Part shown: in pieces, positions 1 through 9,203 of the stretch
How the letters are laid out: every line of letters begins with the position of its first letter
Position numbering within the stretch: position 1 is the stretch's first letter
NCBI GenBank assembly: GCA_020850595.1
Contig: JADZEK010000046.1
Location: 1-46,942 of the forward strand
Length of the DNA stretch: 46,942 bases
Reading direction: 5' to 3'
Origin: Anaerolineales bacterium
GTDB taxonomy: Bacteria; Chloroflexota; Anaerolineae; Anaerolineales; UBA6663
Position numbers and translations under genes: made by a program
The notes under the pieces: generated by a model
What the model was told of the DNA's origin: nothing
The model's database searches: none
Seen by the model: the letters and a program-made list of their open reading frames with translations, nothing else

Positions 1-31
1 CGCCGCCGACTTCGTTTGTGCTAGACTCCAT
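1..31 (-). CDS. 5' end of a divergent gene cut by the window edge
   Basis: On the minus strand an ATG at 31 opens a frame reading MESSTNEVGG before the window ends. It is preceded by a strong Shine-Dalgarno sequence, AGGAAGG (complement of 37-43), with 5 nt spacing, and by a matching promoter at 70-98. Only ten residues are visible, so the product cannot be named. It lies head-to-head with nusA, where many bacteria carry rimP in the same direction. The start is well supported by its signals; identity is unknown. Confidence 0.5.
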   Translation of the reverse strand, partial: MESSTNEVGG

Positions 32-69
32 GTTGACCTTCCTCGGTTGGCTTGGGCGGTGACACCCTA

Positions 70-98
70 AATCTACCGAAGAAGGTCGTTTGTTTCAA
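70..98 (-). promoter_or_regulatory. sigma70-type promoter for the leftward edge gene
   Basis: Read on the minus strand there is a -35 box TTGAAA (93-98), a 17-bp spacer and a -10 box TAGATT (70-75). Transcription would start near 63, giving a leader of about 30 nt that carries the AGGAAGG ribosome site of the gene starting at 31. Confidence 0.5.
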
Positions 99-144
99 CC
101 CCGGCCCGACTTTAAGAATGCCCTGCACTGCGCAAACAAAACCC

Positions 145-173
145 TTGCAAAAACCTGCCTGCGGTGCTAAAAT
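145..173 (+). promoter_or_regulatory. sigma70-type promoter of the nusA operon
   Basis: A -35 box TTGCAA (145-150), a 17-bp spacer and a -10 box TAAAAT (168-173) lie about 95 bases before the nusA ATG. The predicted start near 180 leaves a leader of about 90 nt. It is the only good promoter seen before the seven-gene nusA-ribF run. Confidence 0.55.
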
Positions 174-268
174 CCGCTCGTTCGGGTAAGGTGCTGGATG
201 GATACGGATCTTTTGGAAACGTGGGCCGCCCCCACGTTTCTGCGTATATGTAGGGAAAAACGCCAGTC

Positions 269-2128
269 ATGAAAAGTGAATTCGCCCTAGCCTTCAACGA
301 AATCGCCGAGCACAGCAAGCTCAAACGCGAGATTATCCTCGAAGCGCTGGAGAACGCGATGGTCACGGCCTACCGCAAAGCCGTCAACGCCTCGGCCGCC
401 CAGCATGTGGTGGTCAAGATTGACGCGGGCACCGGCGGCATTAAGGTCTACGCCGAAAAGGAAGTCGTCGATTCCGTCCTGGAACCGAACACCGAAGTGG
501 CCTTGGGCGACGCGCGCGAGGTTGACCCGCAAGCGCAGCTCGGCGACATGGTGACCGTCGAATCGACGCCGAAGAACTTCGGCCGCATCGCGGCGCAAGC
601 CGCCAAGCAAGTCATCCTCCAGCGCATTCGCGAAGCCGAGCGCGAGAGCCAGTATCAGGAATACGTCCAGCGCGAAGGCGATATCGTCAACGGCACGGTG
701 CAGTCGGTGTCGGCTCAGGGCGTGACCCTGGGCCTGGGCCGCACCGAAGCCACCCTGCCGCGCAACCAGATGGTGCCCGGCGAGCGCTACCACGCGCACG
801 AGAAGGTGCGCGCCTACGTGCTCGAGGTGCGCAAGACCACCCGCGGGCCCCAGATCATCGTCTCGCGCTCGCACAAGAACATGCTGCGCCGCCTGCTCGA
901 ATATGAAGTGCCCGAGATCTACAGCGGCGCGGTGGAGATCAAGTCTATCGCCCGCGAGCCGGGTCAGCGCAGCAAGGTGGCCGTGGCCGCCGTGCAAGAA
1001 GGCGTGGACCCGGTCGGCGCGTGCGTCGGCATGCGCGGCGTGCGCATCCAATCCATCGTGCGCGAGCTGAGCGACGAGAAGATTGACGTCATCGAGTGGA
1101 ACCCCGATCAGGCCATCTTCATTGCCAAAGCCCTCAGCCCGGCGCGCGTGACGGCCGTGTATCTGGATGACGACCCGCTGGCGGGCCGCACGGCCATGGT
1201 GGTGGTGCCCGACGACCAGTTGAGCCTGGCCATCGGCCGCGAAGGGCAAAACGCCCGCCTGGCCGCCAAGCTGACCGGCTGGCGGATTGACATTAAGAGC
1301 CTGACCGAAGCCGCCACCGACTCCTTCCGCAAGCTGCGCGAGGTGGAAGAGTTCGCCGAGACCGCCGCGGCCAACGCCGAGCAGGTGGGCGCCGTCGAGC
1401 TGGTGCTGGCCAAGAAGGCCGAAGGCAAGCCGGTGACGCCCGAGGAATATCAGCAGCTCGCCAAGCTGGTCGAGCTGGCGGAGAAGCGCGTGGCCCGCGG
1501 CCGCCAGGAACAGCGCGCCGCCAAGGTGGAGCAGGTGGAGGCCATCAAGGCCACCATCCCGGCGGCGGCGCATCGCGTGCCGCTGGCCGAGGCCAACCTG
1601 CCCGATCGCGTGTTGCGCGCGCTGACCGAAGCCGACTTCAAGACGGTCGGCCAGGTGATGGAGCAGTTGGCGCTCGACCAAGACCGCATCCTGGGCCTGG
1701 AAGGTTTCGGGCCGAAGATGCTGGATGACCTAAAAACCGCGCTGGCGGCGGTGACACTGCCCGAAGAGACGGCCGAGCCGCCCGCGCCCGCCGCGGCTGA
1801 GGTTGAGTCTGTAGCGGTGGCGCCGGCTGCGCCCGAGGCGGCGGCCCCAGCAGCTGAGCCGGTTGCGGCCGAGCCTGTGCTCGAAGCGGCCGAAGTAGCG
1901 GCTCCGGGGGAGGCCGTGGCCGAAGGCGTCGAAGAAGAAGCTGTGGATGAAGAGGCCGCCGACAAAGACGACGATAGCGACGACGGCAAGAAGGGCAAGA
2001 AGAAGGGCAAGAAGAAGGGCGCGGTTGAGATCACCTACGATGAAGACCTGGGCATGTTCATCACCCGCAAGAAGCGCAAGCCCGGCCGCGCCAAAGATGA
2101 CATGTTCGGTGGGTTGGACGAGGAGTAG
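269..2128 (+). CDS. nusA: Transcription termination/antitermination factor NusA
   Basis: NusA binds RNA polymerase and nascent RNA to control pausing, termination and antitermination. The 619-residue product shows the family order: an N-terminal polymerase-binding domain (about 1-125), an S1 domain (about 133-200, starting GDIVNGTV), two KH domains (about 200-350, with the VGMRGVRIQ and [11 protein letters not shown] loops), and a C-terminal helix-hairpin-helix region (about 435-490, [13 protein letters not shown]). It continues beyond the classic core into an Ala/Glu/Pro-rich linker and a repeated Lys-Gly basic block, ending in a short acidic tail. The start at 269 fits the N-terminal motif [14 protein letters not shown]. 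It is first in an operon with ylxR and infB, the conserved bacterial arrangement, although rimP is not upstream. Identity is near certain; the role of the tail is unknown. Confidence 0.97.
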   Translation: MKSEFALAFNEIAEHSKLKREIILEALENAMVTAYRKAVNASAAQHVVVKIDAGTGGIKVYAEKEVVDSVLEPNTEVALGDAREVDPQAQLGDMVTVESTPKNFGRIAAQAAKQVILQRIREAERESQYQEYVQREGDIVNGTVQSVSAQGVTLGLGRTEATLPRNQMVPGERYHAHEKVRAYVLEVRKTTRGPQIIVSRSHKNMLRRLLEYEVPEIYSGAVEIKSIAREPGQRSKVAVAAVQEGVDPVGACVGMRGVRIQSIVRELSDEKIDVIEWNPDQAIFIAKALSPARVTAVYLDDDPLAGRTAMVVVPDDQLSLAIGREGQNARLAAKLTGWRIDIKSLTEAATDSFRKLREVEEFAETAAANAEQVGAVELVLAKKAEGKPVTPEEYQQLAKLVELAEKRVARGRQEQRAAKVEQVEAIKATIPAAAHRVPLAEANLPDRVLRALTEADFKTVGQVMEQLALDQDRILGLEGFGPKMLDDLKTALAAVTLPEETAEPPAPAAAEVESVAVAPAAPEAAAPAAEPVAAEPVLEAAEVAAPGEAVAEGVEEEAVDEEAADKDDDSDDGKKGKKKGKKKGAVEITYDEDLGMFITRKKRKPGRAKDDMFGGLDEE

Positions 2129-2146
2129 CCGCCGGGCGGCGGGTAG

Positions 2147-2491
2147 GTGCCTCGCGTGAGCGACGATCCGGCGCGACCCAAAACGGCGCGCGCCGCCACC
2201 CGGCGCAGTCCGTCGGCGCGCCGGGCGCCGCAGCGCACGTGTGTGGGCTGCCGGACGGTGCAGCCCAAGCGCCAGCTCGTGCGGCTGGTGCGCCAGGCCG
2301 ACGGCGCCGTGGCGGTTGACCCGACTGGCAAGGCGCACGGGCGGGGAGCTTACCTCCACGACCGGCGCAGTTGTTGGCTTAGGGCGCTGGCCGGGTCGGC
2401 GCTGCAAAACGCGTTGCAGGTTACCCTTACCGAGGCTAATCTGTCCGAGCTGCGCGCTCGGGCCAACGAGTATTCTGATGATGACAATTGA
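2147..2491 (+). CDS. ylxR: YlxR family (DUF448) RNA-binding protein
   Basis: This small basic protein of about 111-114 residues carries the YlxR signature RTCVGCR near residue 30, followed by a conserved RLVR and a GRGAYLH segment. YlxR proteins are nucleic-acid-binding and almost always lie between nusA and infB, exactly as here. The precise role is not firmly established; roles as an RNA-binding or nucleoid-associated regulator have been proposed. The first about 25 residues are Ala/Arg-rich and poorly conserved, so the start may be GTG 2147 or GTG 2156. The L7Ae-like ylxQ gene that often follows is missing. The family call is firm. Confidence 0.9.
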   Translation: MPRVSDDPARPKTARAATRRSPSARRAPQRTCVGCRTVQPKRQLVRLVRQADGAVAVDPTGKAHGRGAYLHDRRSCWLRALAGSALQNALQVTLTEANLSELRARANEYSDDDN

Positions 2492-2510
2492 CGGCGGCTA
2501 CCGACCGCCG
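2492..2510 (+). terminator. Small GC hairpin between ylxR and infB
   Basis: CGGCGG (2492-2497) pairs with CCGCCG (2505-2510) around a 7-nt loop, just after the ylxR stop, followed by CCCAATTT. The stem is short and lacks a clear U-run. It may be a weak attenuator or processing site rather than a true terminator, since infB has no obvious promoter of its own. Confidence 0.25.
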
Positions 2511-2626
2511 CCCAATTTGATGAGGCGCGCAAGCCCACCGTCCCGGCGATAAGCCGTGGAGAGCCACCCGGCTCGGCTCGCTCGCCTCAACCAGCGGCTG
2601 CTCCCAGCGCCGCACAGGAGGTGTTT

Positions 2627-4420
2627 ATGAGCGAGAACGGGCGTCAAGTGGTAGAAGTGCCCAGCGTTGTCACGGTGCGGCAGCTAGCCGATCTGGTCAA
2701 GGCCAGCCCGATTGAGATCATCAAGCATCTCATGAGCAACGGGGTGATGGCCAACATCAACCAACAGCTCGACTACGACACCGCCGCGATCGTCATTCAA
2801 GAACTTGGCTTTGAAGCCAAACCGGAAATCGTCGCCGCCCCCGCCGAAGAAAAAGAAGAAAAGACCCAGTCGCCCGAATGGCGCCGGATGATCGCAGCCG
2901 AAGCGGCTGAGAACCTGGTCACACGCCCGCCCGTCGTCACTATCTTGGGCCACGTAGACCACGGCAAGACTTCGCTGCTCGATGTGATCCGCAAGTCGAA
3001 CGTGGCGGCGGGCGAGGCGGGCGGCATCACCCAGCACGTCGCCGCCTACCAGGTCGAGCACAACGGCCGCAAGATCACCTTCCTGGACACCCCCGGCCAC
3101 GAAGCCTTCACCGCCATGCGCATGCGCGGCGCGCAGGCCACCGACATCGCCATCCTGGTGGTGGCGGCCGATGATGGCGTCATGCCGCAGACGCGCGAAG
3201 CCTATGCCCACGCCAAGGCGGCGCGCGTGCCCGTCATCGTGGCGCTGAACAAGATTGACAAGCCCAACGCCAACCAAGACCGCGTGAAGCAGCAACTGGC
3301 CGAGATCGGCCTGGCCCCCGACGAGTGGGGCGGCAAGACCATCGTGGTGCCCGTATCGGCGCGGCAGAAGAAGGGCATTGACGACCTGCTAGAGGCGATT
3401 TTGCTGGTCACCGACGACACCACAATTAAGGCCAACCCCAACGGTGTCGCGGCCGGCACAGTCATCGAAGCCGAACTTGACAAAGCCAAAGGCGTGATTG
3501 CCACCATCCTGGTGCAAAACGGCACCCTCCGGGCCGGCGACACGCTGGTGGCCGGCACCGCCATGGGCAAGATCCGGGCGATGTTCGACGACCACGCCAA
3601 GCCGATCAAGGAAGCCGCGCCGTCCATGCCGGTGCAGGTGCTGGGCCTGTCCGACGTGCCCGCGCCGGGCGACCTGTTCCGCGTGGTGGGCAGTGACCGC
3701 GAGGCGCGCATGATCGTGGCGCAACGCAAGCTCGACCTGAAGGCCGCCGAGGCCAAGCCGGCCGCCGCCGTCAGCCTAGACCAGGTCTTCGCGCGCTTCA
3801 AGGCGGGCGAGCAGAAAGAGCTGCCGCTGATCGTCAAGGCCGACGTGCAAGGCTCGCTGGAACCGATTGTGTCGTCGCTGGACAAGCTCTCGGTGACGGA
3901 CGGCCCGCGAGTAAACGTGCTGTACGCCGAAACCGGCAACATCACCGAGAACGACGTAATGCTCGCCACGGCCTCCAACGCCATCCTCATCGGCTTTTCG
4001 GTAGGCGTGGATGGAGCCGCTCAGAAGCTGGCCGAAACCAATGGCGTTTCCATCCGGCAATACGATATCATTTACCGCGTGACCGAAGACATCGAAAAGG
4101 CCGTCAAGGGCCTGCTCGAGCCGGAGTACAAGCCGGTGGTCATCGGCCGCGCCGAAGTCCGCGCCGTGTTCAAGATCGGCAAGCTTGGCAACATCGCCGG
4201 CTGCCTCGTCCGCGAGGGCGAGCTGCGCCGCAACGCCAAGATGCGCGTAGTGCGCCAGAACAAGGTCGAGTTCACCGGCGAGATCGCCTCGCTCAAGCAC
4301 GAGAAGGAAGACGTGCGCGAAGTGCAGAAAGGCTTCGAGTGCGGCGTGGGCTTGAAAGAGTTCGACGCCTTCAAGGCCGGCGACCTGCTGGAATGCTTTG
4401 TGGTCGAACGGGTCAACTAG
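2627..4420 (+). CDS. infB: Translation initiation factor IF-2
   Basis: IF-2 is the GTPase that brings initiator fMet-tRNA to the 30S subunit and promotes subunit joining. The 597-residue protein has an IF2_N module (about 12-65), a short Glu/Lys-rich linker and then the G domain. G1 is GHVDHGKT (108-115), G3 is DTPGHE, G4 is NKIDK and G5 is SARQKKG. Two beta-barrel domains and the C-terminal fMet-tRNA-binding domain follow. It is short compared with enterobacterial IF-2 because the long repetitive N-terminal region is absent, which is normal for Gram-positive-type and Chloroflexota proteins. The ATG at 2627 is chosen because a strong AGGAGGTG (2616-2623) precedes it; the GTG at 2621 lies inside that ribosome site. 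Identity is near certain. Confidence 0.97.
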   Translation: MSENGRQVVEVPSVVTVRQLADLVKASPIEIIKHLMSNGVMANINQQLDYDTAAIVIQELGFEAKPEIVAAPAEEKEEKTQSPEWRRMIAAEAAENLVTRPPVVTILGHVDHGKTSLLDVIRKSNVAAGEAGGITQHVAAYQVEHNGRKITFLDTPGHEAFTAMRMRGAQATDIAILVVAADDGVMPQTREAYAHAKAARVPVIVALNKIDKPNANQDRVKQQLAEIGLAPDEWGGKTIVVPVSARQKKGIDDLLEAILLVTDDTTIKANPNGVAAGTVIEAELDKAKGVIATILVQNGTLRAGDTLVAGTAMGKIRAMFDDHAKPIKEAAPSMPVQVLGLSDVPAPGDLFRVVGSDREARMIVAQRKLDLKAAEAKPAAAVSLDQVFARFKAGEQKELPLIVKADVQGSLEPIVSSLDKLSVTDGPRVNVLYAETGNITENDVMLATASNAILIGFSVGVDGAAQKLAETNGVSIRQYDIIYRVTEDIEKAVKGLLEPEYKPVVIGRAEVRAVFKIGKLGNIAGCLVREGELRRNAKMRVVRQNKVEFTGEIASLKHEKEDVREVQKGFECGVGLKEFDAFKAGDLLECFVVERVN

Positions 4421-4484
4421 CGAGCCGGCGACCCAACAGCCCGCGGCCGCCTGGGGGGGCGCCGCGGGCCGGTGCCATGCCCTT

Positions 4485-4889
4485 ATGCCATCCGTCCTGC
4501 GCCAGAAACGCGTTGCCGACCGCCTGCAGCAAGAAGCCTCGACCCTGCTGCTGGAGATGAAAGACCCGCGCCTCGACCTGGTCACGGTCACGCGCGTGAA
4601 CATAGACCGCGAACTAGAGTACGCCCACATCTTCGTCTCGACGGTGGGCGACGACGCCCGCCGCAAGGCAGTGCTGCAGGCGCTCGACCACGCCAAAGGT
4701 TACATCCGGCGTGAAATCGGCCGGCGCGTGCAGCTGCGCCGCGCGCCGGAGGTCGTCTTTCACTGGGATCCCTCGCCTGAGAAGGCCGAGCAGATCGCCC
4801 AACTGCTCGATGAGCTGAAGGCCGCGCCGCCAACCGCGCCGAGCGAACCGCCCGCCGCTACGCCCAATGCCGATCCAGAATCCCGCTGA
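4485..4889 (+). CDS. rbfA: Ribosome-binding factor A
   Basis: RbfA binds free 30S subunits and helps mature the 5' end of 16S rRNA; it is needed in cold conditions in other bacteria. The 134-residue frame from ATG 4485 begins MPSVLRQKRVADRLQQE, typical of the family N-terminus. It contains the conserved KDPRLDLVTVTRV segment and the KH-like fold through about residue 108. A Pro/Ala-rich tail follows. The frame is open further upstream, but residues before 4485 read from a GC-rich spacer and look noncoding. Its end overlaps the start of the DHH phosphoesterase gene by 23 bases, so the two are probably co-translated. Its position after infB is the standard arrangement. Confidence 0.93.
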   Translation: MPSVLRQKRVADRLQQEASTLLLEMKDPRLDLVTVTRVNIDRELEYAHIFVSTVGDDARRKAVLQALDHAKGYIRREIGRRVQLRRAPEVVFHWDPSPEKAEQIAQLLDELKAAPPTAPSEPPAATPNADPESR

Positions 4890-5856
4890 TCTCGACCTGG
4901 CCCGCGCCCGCTTGGCGGCCGCCCAACGCTTGCTCGTCATTACCCATATTGCGCCCGACGGCGACGCCATTGGCTCGCTGCTGGGGTTGGGTTTGGCCCT
5001 GCGCGCCGCCGGCCACGCGCCCGTGCTGGCCTGCGCCGACCCCGTGCCCGAGGTGTTTCGTTTTCTGGCGGGGGCCGACACGATCACCGCCGCGCCCGAG
5101 GGCGACTTTGACTACGCAGTCGCGCTTGATGTCTCCGACCCGGCGCGCATGGGCGCGGTGGGCGCGGCGCTCGGCCGCCCGCCCGATCTGGTCCTCGATC
5201 ATCACCTGACTAATCCCGGCTTTGGCGCGCTGAATTTCATAGATGTGGCCGCCGCCTCGACCGCCGAGTTGGTGACCGAACTGCTGCCGGCGCTGGGCCT
5301 GCCGCTGCCCAACGAGGCAGCCCAGGCGCTGCTGACCGGCGTGGTGAGCGACACGCTGGGCTTTCGCACGAGCAACACCACGCCCAAGACGCTGGGCCTC
5401 GCGCAAACTCTGATGCAGGCCGGCGGCGAGTTGAGCCGGGTATACGACCTCGCCCTCTTCAAACGCTCCTATAGCGCCGTGCGGCTGTGGGCCGAGGGCT
5501 TGAGCCGCATGCAGCTCAAGCACCACCTCATCTGGGCGCGGCTGCCCCTGGAGGCGCGCAAGGCCGCCGGCTTTCAGGGCATCGGCGATGCCGACCTGAT
5601 CAACCTGCTCACCTCCGTGCGCGAAGCCGATATTGCGCTGATCTTTGTCGAGCGCGCCGATGGCAAAGTCAAAGTCAGTTGGCGCTCGGTAGCGGGCATC
5701 AACGTCGCGGAAGTCGCAGCGCAGTTCGGCGGCGGCGGCCACGCCCAGGCCGCGGGGGCCGAGGTAGCCGGCACGTTAGACGATGTTGAAGCGCAAGTGC
5801 TGGCCGCCACGCGCCCGCTCGCCAAGGCGGCTCGGACGCCCACGCCCGCCGCCTGA
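4867..5856 (+). CDS. nrnA: DHH/DHHA1 phosphoesterase, NrnA-like nanoRNase/pAp phosphatase
   Basis: NrnA-type enzymes degrade oligoribonucleotides of two to five residues and often dephosphorylate 3'-phosphoadenosine 5'-phosphate, using Mn2+ in the cytoplasm. The 329-residue protein shows the DHH domain with HIAPDGDAIGS near residues 27-37, an Asp in ALDVSDP and the LDHH motif near 117. The C-terminal DHHA1 domain ends with FGGGGHAQAAGAEV (about 290-303). All metal-binding motifs are intact. It overlaps rbfA by 23 bp and is followed by truB 11 bp downstream. The infB-rbfA-DHH-truB order is common. The substrate is inferred from the family; a c-di-AMP-type phosphodiesterase is less likely without extra N-terminal domains. 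Confidence 0.9.
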   Translation: MPIQNPADLDLARARLAAAQRLLVITHIAPDGDAIGSLLGLGLALRAAGHAPVLACADPVPEVFRFLAGADTITAAPEGDFDYAVALDVSDPARMGAVGAALGRPPDLVLDHHLTNPGFGALNFIDVAAASTAELVTELLPALGLPLPNEAAQALLTGVVSDTLGFRTSNTTPKTLGLAQTLMQAGGELSRVYDLALFKRSYSAVRLWAEGLSRMQLKHHLIWARLPLEARKAAGFQGIGDADLINLLTSVREADIALIFVERADGKVKVSWRSVAGINVAEVAAQFGGGGHAQAAGAEVAGTLDDVEAQVLAATRPLAKAARTPTPAA

Positions 5857-5867
5857 CACTGCCGCCC

Positions 5868-6767
5868 ATGGTCGCGCCTCGCGGCATTCTGCTGGTGGAC
5901 AAACCGACCGGCCCCACGTCGCACGACCTGGTCGCCGTTGTGCGGCGCGGCGCGCGCGTTAAGCGTGTGGGCCACGCCGGCACGCTCGACCCGCTGGCGA
6001 CGGGCCTGCTCGTCATCTGCGTCGGCGCGGCCACCCGCCTGAGTGAATACCTGGCGAGCAAAGACAAGCGCTACACCGCTACCCTCCGCCTCGGCCAAAC
6101 CACCGACACCTACGACGCCCAGGGCGCCATCACCAGCGAGAGCGCGGCGCTGCCCGATCAGTCGGCGTTCAGCGCCGCGCTGGCGCAATTCCGCGGCGCG
6201 CAGCAGCAGACGCCGCCGGCCTACTCGGCCATCAAACGCGGCGGCCAGAGGGCCTACGACCTGGCGCGCCGCGGCGAGGTGGTGGCGTTGGAGCCGCGCG
6301 CCGTCCACTTCTATGCGTTGGAGGTGACAGACTGGCAGCCGCCGCTGGCCGTGGTGGAGGCGCACTGCTCAGCGGGCACCTACCTCCGCTCGCTGGCGCA
6401 CGACCTGGGGCAGGCGCTGGGCTGCGGCGCGCATCTGGCCGCGCTGCGCCGCACCGCGTCGGGCGCGCTGCGGGTAGACGAGGCCGTCCCTTTAGCCGCC
6501 CTGCAAGCCGCTTTCGCGGCGGGCGACTGGGCCAAGCACCTGCGCCCGCCCGACTCCGCCGTGCCCGACTGGCCCGCCGTGCGCCTGAGCGCCGCGGCCT
6601 GCACCCGAGTGCAGCAGGGCCAGAGCGTGCCGCTGGACGCGCCCGGCCCCGGCCTCCGCGCGAAGTTCGCCCGCGCGTATAATCCGGCTGGTGAATTCTT
6701 TGCCGTGCTGCGCGCCGACCCCGAGGCCGGCGTCTGGCGGCCCGACAAAGTGTTCGCCGACCACTAA
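5868..6767 (+). CDS. truB: tRNA pseudouridine-55 synthase TruB
   Basis: TruB converts U55 in the T-loop of nearly all tRNAs to pseudouridine. The 299-residue protein opens with GILLVDKPTGPTSHD. The catalytic aspartate lies in HAGTLDPLATGLL (about residues 41-53), and the YTATLRLGQTTDTYD motif follows. The middle holds the family PPAYSAIKRGGQRAYDLAR segment, and a C-terminal PUA-like region extends to about 290. The start at ATG 5868 fits the family length. It sits between the DHH phosphoesterase and ribF, the usual bacterial order. Identity is near certain. The TATAAT string inside the gene at 6678-6683 encodes conserved protein sequence and has no good -35 partner. Confidence 0.96.
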   Translation: MVAPRGILLVDKPTGPTSHDLVAVVRRGARVKRVGHAGTLDPLATGLLVICVGAATRLSEYLASKDKRYTATLRLGQTTDTYDAQGAITSESAALPDQSAFSAALAQFRGAQQQTPPAYSAIKRGGQRAYDLARRGEVVALEPRAVHFYALEVTDWQPPLAVVEAHCSAGTYLRSLAHDLGQALGCGAHLAALRRTASGALRVDEAVPLAALQAAFAAGDWAKHLRPPDSAVPDWPAVRLSAAACTRVQQGQSVPLDAPGPGLRAKFARAYNPAGEFFAVLRADPEAGVWRPDKVFADH

Positions 6768-6800
6768 GCCTTGCCGGCCATCACAGGAATTGACCCCGCG

Positions 6801-7724
6801 ATGCAGCACGTGACCGCCTTCGAAGACTTGCGTCTCGACCACCCCGCCTACCTGACCATCGGCGCCTTTGACGGCGTGCATCGCGGCCACCAGGCCCTGA
6901 TCGGCGCGATGGTCACCGAGGCGCACGGCGCCGGCTGCCCGGCGGTGGTGCTTACCTTTCTGCCGCATCCCTCGGTGGTACTGCGCGGGCGGCGGCTGTC
7001 GTTTTACCTCTCCACGCCGGAGGAGAAGGCCGAGTACCTCAGCGCCTTGGGCGTGGATGCCCTGGTGACGCACCCGTTCAACACCGATGTGGCCGCCATT
7101 CAGGCGGGCGATTTCCTGGAGCGCCTGGTGGCCTACACGCGGCTGCGGGTGTTGTGGTGCGGCAAGGACTTCGCGCTCGGCCATAATCGCGAAGGCAATG
7201 TGGAATACCTGAGCGGGGCCGGCGCGCGGCTGGGGTTTGAAGTGCGCGTGCAGACCCCGGTGTTGATTGATGGCGAGATCATTTCCAGCACGCGCATCCG
7301 CCAGACGCTGCGCGACGGCGCGGTGGAACAGGCGGCGCGGTACCTGGGGCGGCCGTTCCGGGTCACTGGGGAAGTAGTGGAAGGCGCCAAGCGTGGCCGG
7401 CAGCTTGGCATCCCGACTGCCAACGTGGCTGTGGGAGATGAGCGCGCCACGCCCGCCGTGGGCGTCTACGCCTGCCGCGCCAGCCACGCGGGCTGGCGCG
7501 GGCCGGCCGTAGTGAACATCGGCTTCCGGCCCACGTTTGAGGCGGTCGAGCCGCACCCGGTGATCGAGGCGCATCTGCTCGACTTCAGCGGCGATTTGTA
7601 CGGCCAGCGCCTGTCACTCGATTTCTTCCACCGGCTGCGCCCGGAGATGAAGTTCTCCGGCATTGACGCGCTGCTGGCGCAGATCAAGCAAGACATCGCG
7701 CAAGCCCGGACGCTGCTGGCCTAG
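6801..7724 (+). CDS. ribF: Bifunctional riboflavin kinase/FAD synthetase RibF
   Basis: RibF phosphorylates riboflavin to FMN and adenylates FMN to FAD. The N-terminal nucleotidyltransferase domain (about 1-180) has the GAFDGVHRGHQALI motif and an ISSTRIR signature. The C-terminal kinase domain (about 185-305) has GRPFRVTGEV and the GRQLGIPTANV loop. The ATG at 6801 is preferred over an upstream TTG at 6771, because the family begins close to the GAFDGVH motif and a weak AGGAA lies at 6784-6788. The resulting 307 residues match typical RibF. It is the last gene of the nusA run. Its FAD product would serve the ThyX-like and amine oxidase proteins, but no regulatory link is visible. Confidence 0.95.
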   Translation: MQHVTAFEDLRLDHPAYLTIGAFDGVHRGHQALIGAMVTEAHGAGCPAVVLTFLPHPSVVLRGRRLSFYLSTPEEKAEYLSALGVDALVTHPFNTDVAAIQAGDFLERLVAYTRLRVLWCGKDFALGHNREGNVEYLSGAGARLGFEVRVQTPVLIDGEIISSTRIRQTLRDGAVEQAARYLGRPFRVTGEVVEGAKRGRQLGIPTANVAVGDERATPAVGVYACRASHAGWRGPAVVNIGFRPTFEAVEPHPVIEAHLLDFSGDLYGQRLSLDFFHRLRPEMKFSGIDALLAQIKQDIAQARTLLA

Positions 7725-7772
7725 CGCCGGCGCGCAACTGCCGCCCTGACGCCTGCGGCCGGAGTGATCCCC

Positions 7773-9203
7773 ATGCCTCAACCCCCTGCGCGCGACATCT
7801 ACCTGCTCAGCCCGAAGACCCTCAGCCCCGAGACGATTGCGGTGGCGTTCGCCAAAACCTCGCGCAGCCCCGAGTCGTTCCGCGATATCGCCGCCGAGCT
7901 GAGCGACGAGCAGTCGGCCAAGTTCCACGAGCGCTGGGTGGTCGGCTACGGGCATGCCTCGGTGGCCGAGCACGCCGTACTGCACATCGCGGTCGAGAAC
8001 ATCTCCCGCCTCGCCATCGAGTGCCTGGAGTCTAATCGCCTGGCCTCCTACACTGAGAAATCTACCCGCTACCAGTTGTGGGACCTGACCCACTACTACA
8101 CGCCGCGCACTATCGCCGCCGGGCCGTTGGCCGGGCTGTACCAGCAGACGGTTGCGCGCCTGTTCGTGGCCTACCGCGCTTCGGTGGAGCCGGTGCGCGC
8201 CTTGATGCAGCACAAGTACCCGCGCAAGGACGGCGAGAGCGAGGCCCGCTGGGACGGCCGCATCCGCTCCCGGTACGTGGACAACTGCCGCTTCCTGCTG
8301 CCCGCGGCCTCGCTGGCCAACGTAGGCGTGACGGCCAACGCGCGTGTCCTGGAAAGCGCCATCCGCAAGCTGCTGTCGCACCCGTTGGAGGAAGTGCGCG
8401 AGATCGGCGCGGCCGTGAAAGCCGTGGCGCAGGCCGAGGTACCCACGCTGGTGAAATACGCCAACGAGGTGCCATACCAATGGGAGACGGCCGCGGCGCT
8501 GACGGCGGCGGCGCGGCCAGTGGTGGGCGGCGGCCCAGCGGGCGCCGACGTGCAACTGGTGAGCTATGACGCCGACGCCGAAGACCAGTTCCTGGCGGCC
8601 TGCCTCTACCGCTATGGCGGGGCGGCGTTCGCCCAGTGCGCCGTGGCTGTGTCGGCGCTGACGCCCGCGCAGAAGGCCGCGCTAGCCGACGAGGCGCTGC
8701 GGCGCCTGGGGCAGTATGACGTGCCGCTGCGCGAGTTGGAGCACGTGAGCTACACGTTCGATGCCGTCATGGATCAGGGGGGCTATTTCGAGCTAAAGCG
8801 CCACCGCATGATGACGCAAAGCCCGCAGCGGCTGACCTGCGACCTGGGCTTCGCCATGCCGCGCGCGTTTGAGGAAGCCGGTCTGCGCGTCGAGTATCAG
8901 GCCGCCCTAGAAGCCGCCGCCGAGGCCTATCGCCGCCTGGCGGCGGAGCTGCCCGAGGAAGCCGGCTACGTGGTGCCCAACGCCTTCAACCGTCGCGTGC
9001 TGATGACGCTCAACTTGCGCGAGGCTTTTCACCTGTGCGAGCTGCGCGGCACGCCCACCGCGCACTTCTCGGTGCGCCGCACCGCCGGGCAAATCTATGC
9101 CCACATCGCGCGCGTTCACCCACAGTTGGCGCGCTTCATGCGCTGCCGGGATAACCCCACGTGGCCGGCGATTGAAGCCGACTACTTTGTGAAAGTCGCC
9201 TAA
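7773..9203 (+). CDS. Tandem ThyX-domain protein with split active-site motifs
   Basis: The 476-residue protein holds two regions resembling flavin-dependent thymidylate synthase (ThyX), about twice a normal ThyX length. The first (about 20-240) has the family GYGHASVAEH motif, but where ThyX has the nucleotide/FAD motif RHRxxSxNEyS it reads SNRLASYTEKS. The second (about 300-470) has an intact RHR in ELKRHRMMTQSPQRL, but the following Ser/Asn/Glu positions are changed. A C-terminal stretch with NLREAFHLCELRGTP and RRTAGQIYAHIA resembles the ThyX C-terminus. The ATG at 7773 has a GGAG 8 nt upstream. The two halves may form an internal pseudo-dimer with composite sites, or the protein may have lost thymidylate synthesis. 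It ends convergently on the acetamidase gene, sharing the bases CTAA. Confidence 0.75.
   Translation: MPQPPARDIYLLSPKTLSPETIAVAFAKTSRSPESFRDIAAELSDEQSAKFHERWVVGYGHASVAEHAVLHIAVENISRLAIECLESNRLASYTEKSTRYQLWDLTHYYTPRTIAAGPLAGLYQQTVARLFVAYRASVEPVRALMQHKYPRKDGESEARWDGRIRSRYVDNCRFLLPAASLANVGVTANARVLESAIRKLLSHPLEEVREIGAAVKAVAQAEVPTLVKYANEVPYQWETAAALTAAARPVVGGGPAGADVQLVSYDADAEDQFLAACLYRYGGAAFAQCAVAVSALTPAQKAALADEALRRLGQYDVPLRELEHVSYTFDAVMDQGGYFELKRHRMMTQSPQRLTCDLGFAMPRAFEEAGLRVEYQAALEAAAEAYRRLAAELPEEAGYVVPNAFNRRVLMTLNLREAFHLCELRGTPTAHFSVRRTAGQIYAHIARVHPQLARFMRCRDNPTWPAIEADYFVKVA

Noticed and set aside
287..1681. Long open frame on the minus strand across nusA
   Set aside because: It is His/Gly/Leu-rich, mirrors nusA codon use, and has no domain or ribosome site; it is a GC-rich antisense shadow.
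6678..6683. Perfect TATAAT inside truB as a promoter for ribF
   Set aside because: It lies in conserved coding sequence, has no -35 partner, and is about 120 bases from the ribF start.
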